The notes: generated by a model from the sequence alone, not told the origin. A stretch of DNA of 64,000 nucleotides from Nitrosomonadales bacterium (GCA_016234685.1 JACRAT010000029.1:1-64000), one strand, 5' to 3'; counted from the first letter of the stretch, positions 31,313-41,900 are shown. Program-made: numbers and translations.

Positions 31313-31393
31313 CCGTTCGCCCTGAGCCTGTCGAAGGGTTGCCCGCTTTCACTCTGTATCGTTCATGGTTCGACATGGCTCACCACGAACGGA
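31313..31393. repeat. REP-like repeat, second copy
   Basis: CGTTCGCCCTGAGCCTGTCGAAGGGTT ... CACCACGAACGGA. Confidence 0.65.
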
Positions 31394-31410
31394 GAATGGG
31401 CGGCGGATTC

Positions 31411-33045
31411 CTACAGCTTCGCCGCGTGCTCTCGGGTGGTGTGGAACACCACTTTCGGCCATCTTTCCTGCGTCAAGCGCAGGTTGACGTTGTTCGGTGC
31501 GAGGTAGGCCAGATTGCCCGCCGCGTCGATGGAAAGATTGTGCGACAGGGCTTTCTCGAAGTCGGCGAAGATCTTTTTGTCGTCGCAACTCACCCAGCGT
31601 GCGCTGCTGATGGACGCGCTCTCGAACATCGCGTCCACGCCGTATTCGCCTTGCAAGCGGCTGGCCACTACGTCGAACTGCAACATGCCGACCGCGCCGA
31701 TGATGAGGTCGCCGCCATCCACGGGTTTGAACACTTGCACCGCGCCTTCTTCGCCCAGCTGTTGCAAGCCTTTGTGCAGTTGCTTGATCTTGAGCGGGTT
31801 GCGGATGCGCACCACGCGGAAGAAGTCGGGCGCGAAGTAAGGGATGCCGGTGAATTGCAGCGGCTCGCCTTCGGAGAAGCTGTCGCCGATCTGCATGTTG
31901 CCGTGGTTGGGCAGGCCGATGATGTCGCCTGCGTAGGCCTCTTCCGCCTGCTCGCGGCTGGAGGCCATGAAGGTGACCACGCTGGAGACGCGGATCTCTT
32001 TGCCGATGCGCAGGTGCTTCATTTTCATGCCGCGCTCGAAGTGGCCGGAACAGACGCGCAAAAAGGCGATGCGGTCGCGGTGTGCCGGGTCCATGTTGGC
32101 CTGAATCTTGAACACGAAGCCGGAGAACGGTTGCTCGGTCGGCTCGACGCTGCGCACGGAAGCATCGCGGCCACGCGGCGCGGGAGCCCAGTCCAGCAGC
32201 GCGTTCAAGATCTCACGCACGCCGAAGTTGTTGATGGCCGAGCCGAAGAACACCGGTGTCTGCTGGCCCGCAAGGAAGCGCTCCAGATCGAAGGGATGCG
32301 ACGCACCGTGCACCAACTCGACTTCCATCTTGAGCTGCTCGATCTCCAGCGGGAAACGCTCGGCAAGCACCGGGTTGTCTATCCCCTTGATGACTTCCAC
32401 CTCGCCATCGGCGCGTTCTTCGCCCGGCGTGAACAGCAAAATCTCGTCGCGCAGCAGGTGATACACGCCCCGGAAGGTCTTGCCCATGCCCAGCGGCCAG
32501 GTCACCGGCGCGCACTGGATGTTGAGCACCGACTCGACCTCGTCTAGCAGCTCCAGCGAATCGCGCACTTCACGATCCATCTTGTTCATAAAGGTGACGA
32601 TGGGCGTGGCGCGCATCCGGCACACGTCCAGCAGCTTGATAGTCTGCGCCTCCACGCCCTTGGCCGCGTCGATCACCATCAGCGCCGAGTCCACGGCGGT
32701 CAGCACGCGGTAGGTGTCTTCGGAGAAGTCCTGGTGGCCGGGCGTGTCGAGCAGGTTCACCACATGGTCGCGGTATTCGAACTGCATCACCGATGAGGCC
32801 ACCGAGATGCCGCGCTGCTTTTCGATGTCGAGGAAGTCGGAAGTCGCATGGCGACCGCTCTTGCGCGCCTTCACCGCCCCCGCCATCTGGATCGCGCCCG
32901 AGAACAGCAACAGCTTCTCGGTCAGCGTGGTCTTGCCCGCATCCGGGTGGGAAATGATGCCGAAGGTGCGGCGGCGCGCCACTTCGCGCGCGATCAGCTC
33001 GCGCGGCGCGGCAGCGTTGGATGAGGATTCGATGTCGTCGGACAT
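31411..33045 (-). CDS. prfC: Peptide chain release factor 3
   Basis: [52 protein letters not shown]. Confidence 0.95.
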   Translation of the reverse strand: MSDDIESSSNAAAPRELIAREVARRRTFGIISHPDAGKTTLTEKLLLFSGAIQMAGAVKARKSGRHATSDFLDIEKQRGISVASSVMQFEYRDHVVNLLDTPGHQDFSEDTYRVLTAVDSALMVIDAAKGVEAQTIKLLDVCRMRATPIVTFMNKMDREVRDSLELLDEVESVLNIQCAPVTWPLGMGKTFRGVYHLLRDEILLFTPGEERADGEVEVIKGIDNPVLAERFPLEIEQLKMEVELVHGASHPFDLERFLAGQQTPVFFGSAINNFGVREILNALLDWAPAPRGRDASVRSVEPTEQPFSGFVFKIQANMDPAHRDRIAFLRVCSGHFERGMKMKHLRIGKEIRVSSVVTFMASSREQAEEAYAGDIIGLPNHGNMQIGDSFSEGEPLQFTGIPYFAPDFFRVVRIRNPLKIKQLHKGLQQLGEEGAVQVFKPVDGGDLIIGAVGMLQFDVVASRLQGEYGVDAMFESASISSARWVSCDDKKIFADFEKALSHNLSIDAAGNLAYLAPNNVNLRLTQERWPKVVFHTTREHAAKL

Positions 33046-33255
33046 GATGTGCGTCCCGTGAAAAAAGTGCGCGAGTTTAATGGGTTGGCGGGGGAAAGTC
33101 TAATGCGGGCGGATTGTCCGTCGCCGCAGCGAACTTGCACGATCAACCTGAAACGCGCGCAGCGATTCGTTCGCGCTTTTCTTCTTCAGGAGGAAAGTCG
33201 GGTAGGGGCGAGATCAGCGCGCGGCGCTCACCGATCTCTGCTGCGGGCGGGGGGC

Positions 33256-33486
33256 GTTAAACCCGGACGATCCATTAAACCGTTAAACCCGTCATACCGG
33301 CGCAGGCCGGTATCCAGATGATAGAGTTGGGACTAGAAGGGATGGGCGGCTTTTTGCCCAACTCGCAAAATTCCCCACGCAAGTGGGGCAACATCAAGGT
33401 TTTGTCGGCTACGCAGCCTGTTTTTCCTTGCTGGATACCGGCCTGCGCCGGTATGACAGCCTAATGGACAGTCCGGGTTAAACCCA
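33256..33486. repeat. MITE-like palindromic element B
   Basis: GTTAAACCCGGACGATCCATTAAAC...GTCATACCGGCGCAGGCCGGTATCCAG at left; CTGGATACCGGCCTGCGCCGGTATGACAGCCTAATGGACAGTCCGGGTTAAACCC at right (inverted). Confidence 0.7.
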
Positions 33487-34392
33487 ATCCTTGGGCCGCA
33501 AGAATTTCTCGTACAACTCCGCCTCCGGCGTGCCCGCCTCCGGGTGCCAGTCGTAGCGCCATTTTACCAGTGGCGGCATGGAAAGCAGGATGGATTCGGT
33601 GCGGCCATTCGACTGCAAGCCGAAGATAGTGCCGCGATCCACCACCAGGTTGAATTCGACGTAGCGTCCGCGCCGATACAACTGGAAGTCGCGTTCGCGC
33701 TCGCCGTAGGGCGTGTCCTTACGCTTTTCCAGCAGCGGCACGTAGGCGGAAAGATAGTGGTCGCCCACGCTTTGCTGGATGGCGAAGCAGGTGTCGAAAT
33801 CCGGCGTGTTCAGATCGTCGAAGAAGATGCCGCCCACGCCGCGCTGCTCGTTGCGGTGCTTGAGGGTGAAATACTCGTCGCACCAGTGCTTGAACTTGGG
33901 ATGCAGCGCCGGATCGAGCGGGTCGAGCGCGTTCTTGCAGATCTGGTGGAAATGCACCGCGTCCTCCTCGAAGCCGTAATACGGCGTGAGATCCATGCCG
34001 CCACCGAACCAGAATACCTTGTCGCCATCCGGCTTGTGTGCCATGAACATGCGCACGTTGGCGTGCGAAGTCGGCGCGTAAGGGTTGCGCGGGTGCATCA
34101 CCAGCGACACGCCCATCGCCTCCCACGAGCATCCCGCCAACTCGGGGCGGTGCGCAGTGGCCGACGCAGGCATCTTGTCGCCCTGCACATGCGAAAAGGC
34201 GACGCCGCCGCGCTCGATCACATTGCCTTCTTCTAGGATGCAACTGATGCCCTCACCTTTGCCGATGCCGCCGGAGCCGGTGGCACGTGTCCACGGGTCG
34301 CGGATGAACTTCTTGCCGTCTACTTGCTCCAGACGGTCAACGATGAGTTCCTGCAATTGCATCAGGTATTGCTTAACGGCGGCGCTATCCAT
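33478..34392 (-). CDS. hemF: Oxygen-dependent coproporphyrinogen III oxidase
   Basis: [53 protein letters not shown]. Confidence 0.95.
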   Translation of the reverse strand: MDSAAVKQYLMQLQELIVDRLEQVDGKKFIRDPWTRATGSGGIGKGEGISCILEEGNVIERGGVAFSHVQGDKMPASATAHRPELAGCSWEAMGVSLVMHPRNPYAPTSHANVRMFMAHKPDGDKVFWFGGGMDLTPYYGFEEDAVHFHQICKNALDPLDPALHPKFKHWCDEYFTLKHRNEQRGVGGIFFDDLNTPDFDTCFAIQQSVGDHYLSAYVPLLEKRKDTPYGERERDFQLYRRGRYVEFNLVVDRGTIFGLQSNGRTESILLSMPPLVKWRYDWHPEAGTPEAELYEKFLRPKDWV

Positions 34393-34475
34393 GTTCTCTC
34401 CGGCATTCACTCCCCTCGCCCGCAGGCGGGAGAGGGAATAGGTTCAAGGGATGCCTCATAGCGAGACATTCCCGA

Positions 34476-35036
34476 CTAATTTCGTATGATTCTACCATTC
34501 ACCCAAGCGCGGATGGTTGAGGGTTTTTTCCGCGCGCCCACTCGCCCCGGCAACACCCACACCTGCGCACCGAACAAGCGACGGCACTCAGCGGCGGTCT
34601 TGGCCGAACGCTGCCCGCTAAGGTTCGCACTGGTGGAGACCAGCGCCATGCCGACGCTGCGACACAGCCTGCGTGCTGCCGGATGTGCCGTCAGCCGCAC
34701 CGCCAGCGTGTCATGCGCCCCACGCAACCAGCGCGGGCAGCTTGCCTGAGCGGGCATCAGGTAAGTGATCGCTTGCGCGCCATCCGCTACCAGCCGTTGC
34801 TCGTCTGCCACATCCAGCGGCTGCAAATAGCGCCGTAACTGGCACGGCGAACTGGCGATCAAGATCAGCCCCTTCTTTTGCGGCCTGTCCTTGAGCTTCA
34901 ACAAACGCGACACCGCAGCCCGATTGCGCGGATCGCAACCCAAGCCGTAGCAAGATTCCGTGGGATAAGCGATCAGACCACCGCGCTTGAGGTGGGCGGC
35001 AAGAGAACGAGAAGGGATGGACAGCGCGGCGGACAT
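34476..35036 (-). CDS. tsaC: Threonylcarbamoyl-AMP synthase (Sua5/YciO/YrdC)
   Basis: GGLIAYPTESCYGLGCDPRNRAAV, KGLILIASS, ALVSTSANLSGQ. Confidence 0.9.
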   Translation of the reverse strand: MSAALSIPSRSLAAHLKRGGLIAYPTESCYGLGCDPRNRAAVSRLLKLKDRPQKKGLILIASSPCQLRRYLQPLDVADEQRLVADGAQAITYLMPAQASCPRWLRGAHDTLAVRLTAHPAARRLCRSVGMALVSTSANLSGQRSAKTAAECRRLFGAQVWVLPGRVGARKKPSTIRAWVNGRIIRN

Positions 35037-35363
35037 AGCTAAAACGTAGTGAGAACCTGCGCGCCATCATACAGAAATTGCTGCTCAACGTACCCCGCCA
35101 CACGCAACAGCGCGGCGGCTCAGCCCGCCACTCACGATACAATGCCAGCCCGCCATCCAACGAGTAGGGAGGTGGGAGAAACCGGATAGAGATGAAAGAA
35201 AAAAACGGCCCGGAAACCGCATGGATACTGAGATTACAAGAAAGTATGGGAAATCTGATTCCCGGACAGTTTTGGGGTAAAAGCGGGAGATATTCGGGAG
35301 GAATTACGGAGAAATACCCGAACTAATACGGAAATAATCCCACTTCAAATGCAATTTAATCAG

Positions 35364-35969
35364 TCATCGAACGCGATTTAATATGACCGTCAGATAATCG
35401 TGAGTGACCTCAGAAATTAACTGACGATCAGAAACAGGAAGTCCGACCAAACGCCGAGCAGGCAGCCCAGGGTGATGTACTCGCTTCACCATCAATCCCG
35501 CAAACGACAGCGCTTTGGCCTTCTTGGGTGAAATCTCATACGGCTTGGTTCCTGAGTGATGCCACGCTGCCAGATCAGACTCTCGTGAGCCATCAAAACC
35601 AAGCGTGACAGAATTACCCACAGCACGATAATGAAAGCTCTTCAGCATATCGCCTGACGCATGAAGAATTCGGGTGCGCTTGGCTTGGACTTTTCTGGCC
35701 ACGGACAGACTCATTGTTTGACGCAGCTTTCCGTCCTTGGTGTACGCCCCACCCTGCGCCTTCAAAATAGCCGAGCCAATGGTGAGCGGAGACAGCGGCT
35801 TCCACTTCGATCCATCCGGCGCAAGACCAGCGCTGTGGCGATCCTTGTTAACACGCAACAGCGACTCGCCAATGCTGTCCATCAATGGCGCAGGTTTCTC
35901 AATGGCACGTCTGGCGGCAGTAAGGGCGCGATCCAGATGATCCACTTGAAAATTCATCTCAAAAAGCAT
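35364..35969 (-). CDS. Phage virion morphogenesis protein (Mu gpG-like)
   Basis: Virion morphogenesis family features: SIGESLLRVNKDRHSAGLAPDGSKWKPLSPLT. Confidence 0.8.
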   Translation of the reverse strand: MLFEMNFQVDHLDRALTAARRAIEKPAPLMDSIGESLLRVNKDRHSAGLAPDGSKWKPLSPLTIGSAILKAQGGAYTKDGKLRQTMSLSVARKVQAKRTRILHASGDMLKSFHYRAVGNSVTLGFDGSRESDLAAWHHSGTKPYEISPKKAKALSFAGLMVKRVHHPGLPARRLVGLPVSDRQLISEVTHDYLTVILNRVR

Positions 35970-36057
35970 ATCGTTACTCCCGTGGTTTGGTCAGACTGCG
36001 CTTCGGCGCTACTGCACAGTATCCAGACCCCAAACGCGGCCCCTAAAAAGGCCGCGT

Positions 36058-37326
36058 TTACTTTTTGTAGACTATCCTGCCATCACGCTGCTTGTCGAAG
36101 TATGCTTCACGCGCATCCGCACTTTTTTTACTGGCCATGAATGTCGTCGCCCCCGTCCATCCGGCGCGACACCACTCGAACACGCAGATGGCGAATTCGC
36201 TGGAGCCATCCACCTCAAAAGCTCTCAAATAGCGACGTTTCAAGCGCCAGCGCCCGTTATCCTTGCCGTCCTGAACCCACACCCACCAAATCTCATCCGG
36301 CTCAATCAGAGTCATAGCCATCAGGTTCACATAGCGCAGCCGATCTGCCTTGTCCGGCCTAGCCATCCACTTAAATTCGCCGCTTCCATCCTGAAACAGC
36401 GCCTTAGTAATGGCCAGAGAGCTGCCAGCCGCATCGGTAAACGCCGCCCCCATTTCCATGCTCGCGCCAAATACATCGAGGAAATCAGCGACCGCCACCT
36501 CCGGCGCAGTTTCAGCAGGAAGAATCACGTCCGCAGGAACCTTGGTCGGCTTAGGTAGCGCAGGCGATTTGAATCCAGTTGGCCACGACGATCCACGCTC
36601 TTTCAGCACCGCGTCATAGCCTTGCAGCGGCGGCACAGTGTGCGGTTCCAGCCAAGCCTTGCCGGGGTTGTAGGCTAAGCCGGGATCGATGCCTTTGGGG
36701 ACGCGCACGGTGCGCGGGTTGCTGCCGTTCTTGCCGACGATGCGATCTTCCCATTCGATGGGCGGTGCGGCATCCGGGCCGGCATTGCCTTTGGCTTCCC
36801 ATTTCCGTTGGGCCTCGAACCTGGACAGCGCGTGAATTCGGCACTTACAGCCCCAGCCGTTGGCTGTGTAGTGGGTGACAAACCACGGGTCATCGGCGGG
36901 CAGGATGATGCCGTCCCATGCTTTGTGTTCGAGCCTCGGATGCTCGATGCTGGTGTGATCGTATTCCCAGTAGGGCTTGATATCCTTGAGCGCCACCATT
37001 TGCTGATAGCGCCCGGCGTTGTAGCTCTGGGTGATGTTGGTGTCGTAGATGACCCGGCTGCGCCAGCCGGGTGCGCCGTTGTGCGCCCAGCCGTGCTTGG
37101 TCACGATCTCGTCGAAACGGGTGCGGAATTCGGCGTAGCCGCCGCCTTCCCACTTGGCTTTCTGGATGGCGTTGTAGAAGTCTTCGACTAGGGCATCGTG
37201 CGCAGCACCGGCCACCACAAAGGCGTGGCTGTGCTGTTCCTGCCAGATGTCCGTCCAGCCGGAGGACGGCAGCTTGATTTTGTTGCGATAGAAGTTGATC
37301 GCCTGGTCGAATTGAAAGCCGCTCAT
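36058..37326 (-). CDS. Phage head morphogenesis protein (Mu gpF-like) with C-terminal PBECR-like nuclease domain
   Basis: N-terminal minor-head region; C-term GEFKWMARPDKADRLRYVNLMAMTLIEPDEIWWVWVQDGKDNGRWRLKRRYLRAF resembles phage-associated BECR-fold domains. Confidence 0.78.
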   Translation of the reverse strand: MSGFQFDQAINFYRNKIKLPSSGWTDIWQEQHSHAFVVAGAAHDALVEDFYNAIQKAKWEGGGYAEFRTRFDEIVTKHGWAHNGAPGWRSRVIYDTNITQSYNAGRYQQMVALKDIKPYWEYDHTSIEHPRLEHKAWDGIILPADDPWFVTHYTANGWGCKCRIHALSRFEAQRKWEAKGNAGPDAAPPIEWEDRIVGKNGSNPRTVRVPKGIDPGLAYNPGKAWLEPHTVPPLQGYDAVLKERGSSWPTGFKSPALPKPTKVPADVILPAETAPEVAVADFLDVFGASMEMGAAFTDAAGSSLAITKALFQDGSGEFKWMARPDKADRLRYVNLMAMTLIEPDEIWWVWVQDGKDNGRWRLKRRYLRAFEVDGSSEFAICVFEWCRAGWTGATTFMASKKSADAREAYFDKQRDGRIVYKK

Positions 37327-37556
37327 TGTCTTCTTCGGCCATAGAAATTTGTAACAACCTCGGCAAGCCAGCGCGCGCCATCTTCGGATAGACCATTTGC
37401 AAATTCAGCGGCAATCTCAGCTCTTTTAACAAAGTCCTGATCGAATTTGTTAGCCACGGCTGATGCGAACTCAGCGACCTCATGGGGGCGTAGTTTCTCA
37501 ACCCATTCTGTTGAAGAGACCGTTACATACGCCGCCTTTTCAAATTCCAGTCCCAT
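37323..37556 (-). CDS. Hypothetical phage protein
   Basis: 77 aa, tightly packed between portal and gpF-like genes. Confidence 0.6.
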   Translation of the reverse strand: MGLEFEKAAYVTVSSTEWVEKLRPHEVAEFASAVANKFDQDFVKRAEIAAEFANGLSEDGARWLAEVVTNFYGRRRQ

Positions 37557-39106
37557 TATTCATCACCTCCAACATCAGCCCGCCCAGCCAAATGCGCCGC
37601 CGCGAAACCCTCGGCAACGCTCTGTCCCCACTCCTTCGATGGCGCAGCCGTTAGCGCCGCGATCTTGTCCAGCGCCTCATCAAATCCGCCAGACTCGGCC
37701 ACGATGGCAGCGATCTGTTGGGTCAGTGCCTCTTCATGCGGGGCGGACAGTGCGGCCAGTCTGGCGGCGTAGATACCGGTCACATCGGCCTGTTTGGCTT
37801 CGCTGGCCAGCATGGCCAAGCGTACCAGTGCCGCGTCGGCAGGCTGTGTGGGTGGTGTTTCGGCAGGTTTGGCGCTCCCCGTCACCAGTAGCTTCGCACC
37901 TTCTTTTGCACGTGGGATCTGAGTGACTAGATGCGCGTAATCGACATCAATCTCCATGCCCATCGCCGCACCGTCATTCAGCACCTTGACCATCTTGGCC
38001 TGATCGACGGTTTCCTCGGTGTCATAGATGAACTTCGGCACCCGGTTTTCAGGGAACAGGCCGTTGATGAGCACAATCGGGCGCACCAGTTGATTGTTGA
38101 TCGTGGGCTGGATCTGGCGCACGTCATGCAGCAGAATCTCGCGCCGCACCTTGTCGTAAATCATGATGCGCGCTTCGGAGGTGCTTTTTCCATCCAACTC
38201 ACCACCAAGAATCGCCTTGGACTGCTTGCTCTCCCAGTAGGCCGTTGCATTGAGGAAATCGTCCACATTGCCCTTGGCGGCGGCCTGAACGAAGTCGATG
38301 GTCATGTTTTGCGGGACAACTCCGGCACCATCCGAGCCGATATTACGCACCGCACGCAGCAGCTCGTCGCGTGCAGGCTTACCGAGGCCAGCTGGATATT
38401 TACCCAGCCGCAGCGGCAAGCCATACACCTCAAGGAAACGCTGCATATCGCGGATGTTGTAGGCCTTGTAGGCATACGTCCATGCCAGCACGCGGAACAG
38501 CGCGGACTGCTCGATGTATCCTGATTTTGCGCGATGCTCATGCACCACCCAGCCCCACTCGCGCAGCGGTTCCGGCATCCCCATCTTGAGCAGCTGAATC
38601 TCTGCCGTATCGCGGTCAGTCTGGAAGTTGCGCTGCGGGATGAAATTCAGCGCCTGAGGCAGCCACTCACTGCCCGTCTTCCAGTCGATCTCCATCGCCG
38701 CGAATCCCTTGCCGATGGCATCGGTGAGATCGTATTGCGCATCCTCAAACCGGGGAATGCTGGCGAGCATGTCTTGCAGCTCGGCAGTACGGTCGATCTC
38801 AGCCTGAGTTGCATCCTTGGGTGGCTCCAATTTCCAGCCCAACCCGGTCACGGCACGGCGGCGCTTGGCCAGCTCGGAAAATACATGTGGATCCTGTTCC
38901 TCGACCAGCTCGAACAATGTGGCCTGATCGGAGATGAAGCCCTGATCAGCCTGCGCAAAAGCGCTGGCCAAGCGGGAAGGGTCGAGCGTGTTCACGCTCA
39001 TGTAGTTGACAGTATTACCCTGCATGGAGCGAGCGCCGGTTTGCAGTTGGTCAAGCCCGGATTTATTTACTCTGGCCAGTGCGGCCTTTCTCTTTTTAGT
39101 CATCAT
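37556..39106 (-). CDS. Phage portal protein (DUF935, Mu gp29-like)
   Basis: LRLGKYPAGLGKPARDELLRAVRNIGSDGAGVVPQNMTIDFVQAA; start at MMTKKRKAALARVN. Confidence 0.88.
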   Translation of the reverse strand: MMTKKRKAALARVNKSGLDQLQTGARSMQGNTVNYMSVNTLDPSRLASAFAQADQGFISDQATLFELVEEQDPHVFSELAKRRRAVTGLGWKLEPPKDATQAEIDRTAELQDMLASIPRFEDAQYDLTDAIGKGFAAMEIDWKTGSEWLPQALNFIPQRNFQTDRDTAEIQLLKMGMPEPLREWGWVVHEHRAKSGYIEQSALFRVLAWTYAYKAYNIRDMQRFLEVYGLPLRLGKYPAGLGKPARDELLRAVRNIGSDGAGVVPQNMTIDFVQAAAKGNVDDFLNATAYWESKQSKAILGGELDGKSTSEARIMIYDKVRREILLHDVRQIQPTINNQLVRPIVLINGLFPENRVPKFIYDTEETVDQAKMVKVLNDGAAMGMEIDVDYAHLVTQIPRAKEGAKLLVTGSAKPAETPPTQPADAALVRLAMLASEAKQADVTGIYAARLAALSAPHEEALTQQIAAIVAESGGFDEALDKIAALTAAPSKEWGQSVAEGFAAAHLAGRADVGGDE

Positions 39107-40787
39107 CGTCCCAATCATCATGGTTGCTAATGCGGCGGCTGGAGCTGCGCATCTGGTTGCGGGAGCGCGCCGCCGAGGTGTACTGCCACTCGCCGCCGAA
39201 CTGCGTGGCCAGCGTGTGCAGCATCTCCAGCGCATCTGGCCCATCGTCATGGTCAGCTTCAGGCCAGAACTTGAGCTGCTCGATTAGCGTGCTTTGTGAG
39301 CGATGCAACAGAATCTGGCCATTGGACACATGCGGTTGCAGGCTGATGATGCGCAGCCCTTTGTCGGTGCTAGGTGTCACCGGAATTGCTGGGAAGGAGA
39401 TACCGGCCAGCGCGGCGCGCTTGATCAGCTCGCTGTACAGAAAGGCTTGGAACTGGACGGTCTCCACCGCCCAAGCGACGCAGCCATATTCAGCTTGTAA
39501 CTCGATGGCGCGGCTGATGATGAGGTCGGGAACACGACGGCAGATGTCTGCCTCGACCACAGACAGCTTCATCGTCTTGCGATTCAGCCCACCCACCAGC
39601 AGCGCCGAGGGATCGCGTGCCGCGCCTTGCTTGCCCAATGATGGGTCAAGCGAACCGAAGAATGCCCAGTCGTTGTCTCGGTCGATCCAGAACTGAACAC
39701 CCTTGAACGGTGCCGTCTCATCATTCCCAGCCTCGTTCTGCTGTTCCTGATTGAAGGCATCGTGATCGGTCGCGCGCATACACATCAAGCGATACAGCGG
39801 GCGCACTTGTGGCCATGACACCACGGCCCCGGCATCCATCGCGGTTTTGTTTTTCTGGTAGAAAGCCAACGCCTCGGCCTCGGCGGCATCCTTTTCATCA
39901 TCCTCGCCGGAGCGGGTGTAGATCGCCTCCCAGCGCTCCCACAGTGCCATGTTGTCTGGCCACTGCATGATGGAGCGGAAGATTCGCCGCCTCCATCCCG
40001 GTGCGCGCGCGACGCGATTGATCGCCGCATCGTAGTGCAGGCTGGTACCGACCCAGAACACATCCATGCCGCCACCGGGGCCAGCCAAGCCGATCACCGC
40101 CGACAAGACATATTTCTCAATCTTGTCGCGCTGCTTCTTGTCTTTGACGTTCTCATCGTTTTCCAGATCGTCCAGAAAGATCAGGTCAGGCCGGTGCGGG
40201 CCGTGCTTCATCCCGCGAATCTTCTTACCGGTGCCGCCAATGCGCACCTTGATGTTGTTGACGGTGATCGCCGTGGTGGCCTGCCATACCCGGCCTTGGC
40301 CACACGCCTCGGGGAAGTCCATCGCCAAGCGTGGATTGGTATCCAGCTCGGCCTTGATAGATTCCAGCATCTCGGCAGCCTGCTCCTCGGTGTTCATGAT
40401 GATGCCGATCATGTGCTTGCGACCGGTCACGATGCACCACAGGCTGCCGAGCTGGGTTTCGTAGGTTGACTTGGCTTCGCCGCGCGGCGCTTCATGCACT
40501 TCGCGGCCATCGGCAGCGCCGTCGATCACTTCCGGCAGGCGCTTGAAGATGAACTGTTGGAACAGCGAAAAGTGCGGTGTAGGGACGTAGTGTGGGAAGT
40601 AGGTCTGGCAGAAAAATCCGTAGTCATTCCAAGCGCGCTCACGCCGTGTGCGACTAGCCTCAGGATCAGTCTGGAACGCCTCGCATTCCAACTCAATCTG
40701 GCTGCGGATGTCCTCGCCCAGCTTGGCCAGCTCAATCTCGAACTCGCGCCAGTTTCTGACTTCCTTGATGTCGTGAACGTCAGGCAT
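39096..40787 (-). CDS. Phage terminase large subunit (Mu gp28-like)
   Basis: EAPRGEAKSTYETQLGSLW Walker A-like, PDLIFLDDLEND Walker B; start at MPDVHDIKEV. Confidence 0.88.
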   Translation of the reverse strand: MPDVHDIKEVRNWREFEIELAKLGEDIRSQIELECEAFQTDPEASRTRRERAWNDYGFFCQTYFPHYVPTPHFSLFQQFIFKRLPEVIDGAADGREVHEAPRGEAKSTYETQLGSLWCIVTGRKHMIGIIMNTEEQAAEMLESIKAELDTNPRLAMDFPEACGQGRVWQATTAITVNNIKVRIGGTGKKIRGMKHGPHRPDLIFLDDLENDENVKDKKQRDKIEKYVLSAVIGLAGPGGGMDVFWVGTSLHYDAAINRVARAPGWRRRIFRSIMQWPDNMALWERWEAIYTRSGEDDEKDAAEAEALAFYQKNKTAMDAGAVVSWPQVRPLYRLMCMRATDHDAFNQEQQNEAGNDETAPFKGVQFWIDRDNDWAFFGSLDPSLGKQGAARDPSALLVGGLNRKTMKLSVVEADICRRVPDLIISRAIELQAEYGCVAWAVETVQFQAFLYSELIKRAALAGISFPAIPVTPSTDKGLRIISLQPHVSNGQILLHRSQSTLIEQLKFWPEADHDDGPDALEMLHTLATQFGGEWQYTSAARSRNQMRSSSRRISNHDDWDDDD

Positions 40788-41274
40788 AGCGCTTTCCAAG
40801 GATCGCCCCGACATCTTCAAAGTGTGGTTGCAGTGTTTTCAAAGCGGCAGGGTCTTTTAGACGCAGGTGGTCGGCGATGGTCTTGAGCGTGTCCAAAGCT
40901 ACCGACAGTCCAGAAAACTGCGGATTGACGCGCGCAAAGGCCTTGCTGAACTTGGCATAGGCATCGGCCAGCTGGGCGAGCAGCTGCGCCTTCTGCGCAG
41001 CCGGAATGCTCGATTCCTCCAGCTCGCGCGTGGTGGTAATGACTTGGCGGGCGAAATCTTCCACCAGCTGCTGGTTGAGATCATCAATCCCGGCACCACT
41101 GATCTTGTAGGCCGTGCGCGCCGTGTCCCAGTCATCGCCTTTCTTCTTGGCAGCAGACTTCCAGTCTCGCGCGGTGTCGTAGCTCACGCCGCACGAAACC
41201 GCCGCCCCATTGAGGGGTAGTCCCTCAACGTAGAGCTGGCGCACACGGTCACGAGTATCTTGAGAGTGCGCCAT
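40780..41274 (-). CDS. DUF1804/terminase small subunit-like protein (Mu gp27-like)
   Basis: HTH N-term MAHSQDTRDRVRQLYVEGLPLNGAAVSCGVSYDTARDWK, upstream of terminase. Confidence 0.8.
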   Translation of the reverse strand: MAHSQDTRDRVRQLYVEGLPLNGAAVSCGVSYDTARDWKSAAKKKGDDWDTARTAYKISGAGIDDLNQQLVEDFARQVITTTRELEESSIPAAQKAQLLAQLADAYAKFSKAFARVNPQFSGLSVALDTLKTIADHLRLKDPAALKTLQPHFEDVGAILGKRYA

Positions 41275-41277
41275 CGG

Positions 41278-41673
41278 TCACGATACCCGCTTGATGATCT
41301 CAACAGCGGCTGCGGCAAGCGCACCGCCAACCCCGCCACCCACTGCACTCAACTTAGCAACCTTCTCGATCATCTTCTTGTCTTCGTTCTCAAGATCGGT
41401 GACGCGAGAGCTGAGGCCCTTGATCTTTTCGTTGACGTTGGATTCCAATCCGTCGATGCGCTTATGCAGCGATTCCCCTTGCTCCTTGATCTTGTCAGAC
41501 AAATTGTCTTCAACCCGGTGCAAGCGATCCGTGCTGGTCTGGTCAAGCTTTTGTATATCCGCGCGAATGCCAGCTATGCTGGAATTCATCGCCTCGACCG
41601 TGCCAACCAGCTTGCCGATACTCAGCATGATCTGTGCGTTGCTTACATCTTCTGCCTGTTTTTCTACGCTCAT
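41278..41673 (-). CDS. Coiled-coil protein with C-terminal membrane segment
   Basis: Heptad-rich, C-term AVGGGVGGALAAAAVEIIKRVS. Confidence 0.65.
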   Translation of the reverse strand: MSVEKQAEDVSNAQIMLSIGKLVGTVEAMNSSIAGIRADIQKLDQTSTDRLHRVEDNLSDKIKEQGESLHKRIDGLESNVNEKIKGLSSRVTDLENEDKKMIEKVAKLSAVGGGVGGALAAAAVEIIKRVS

Positions 41674-41900
41674 TACCGCCCCCTCAATTTATTGGTTCGC
41701 TCACCACGCTCGGCGCACTCCACACACAACTCCACGCCGGGCAGCGCGACGCGGCGCGCGGGCGGAATCGGGTCTTCGCACTTCGTACAGAATTCATGCT
41801 CCACCCCGTCCGTCTGCGAGCGCCGCGCCTGCGCGGCCAGCGCATCCGCCCGTTGTTGCTCTTCGCGCTCCTGGGCGCGGTCTGCTTCGTCAGCCATCAC
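41673..41900 (-). CDS. TraR/DksA C4-type zinc-finger protein
   Basis: EFCTKCEDPIPPARRVALPGVELCVECAE. Confidence 0.85.
   Translation of the reverse strand: MMADEADRAQEREEQQRADALAAQARRSQTDGVEHEFCTKCEDPIPPARRVALPGVELCVECAERGERTNKLRGR

Noticed and set aside
31027-32547. 506-aa + strand ORF opposite prfC
   Set aside because: Antisense of a highly conserved gene; sequence lacks family features
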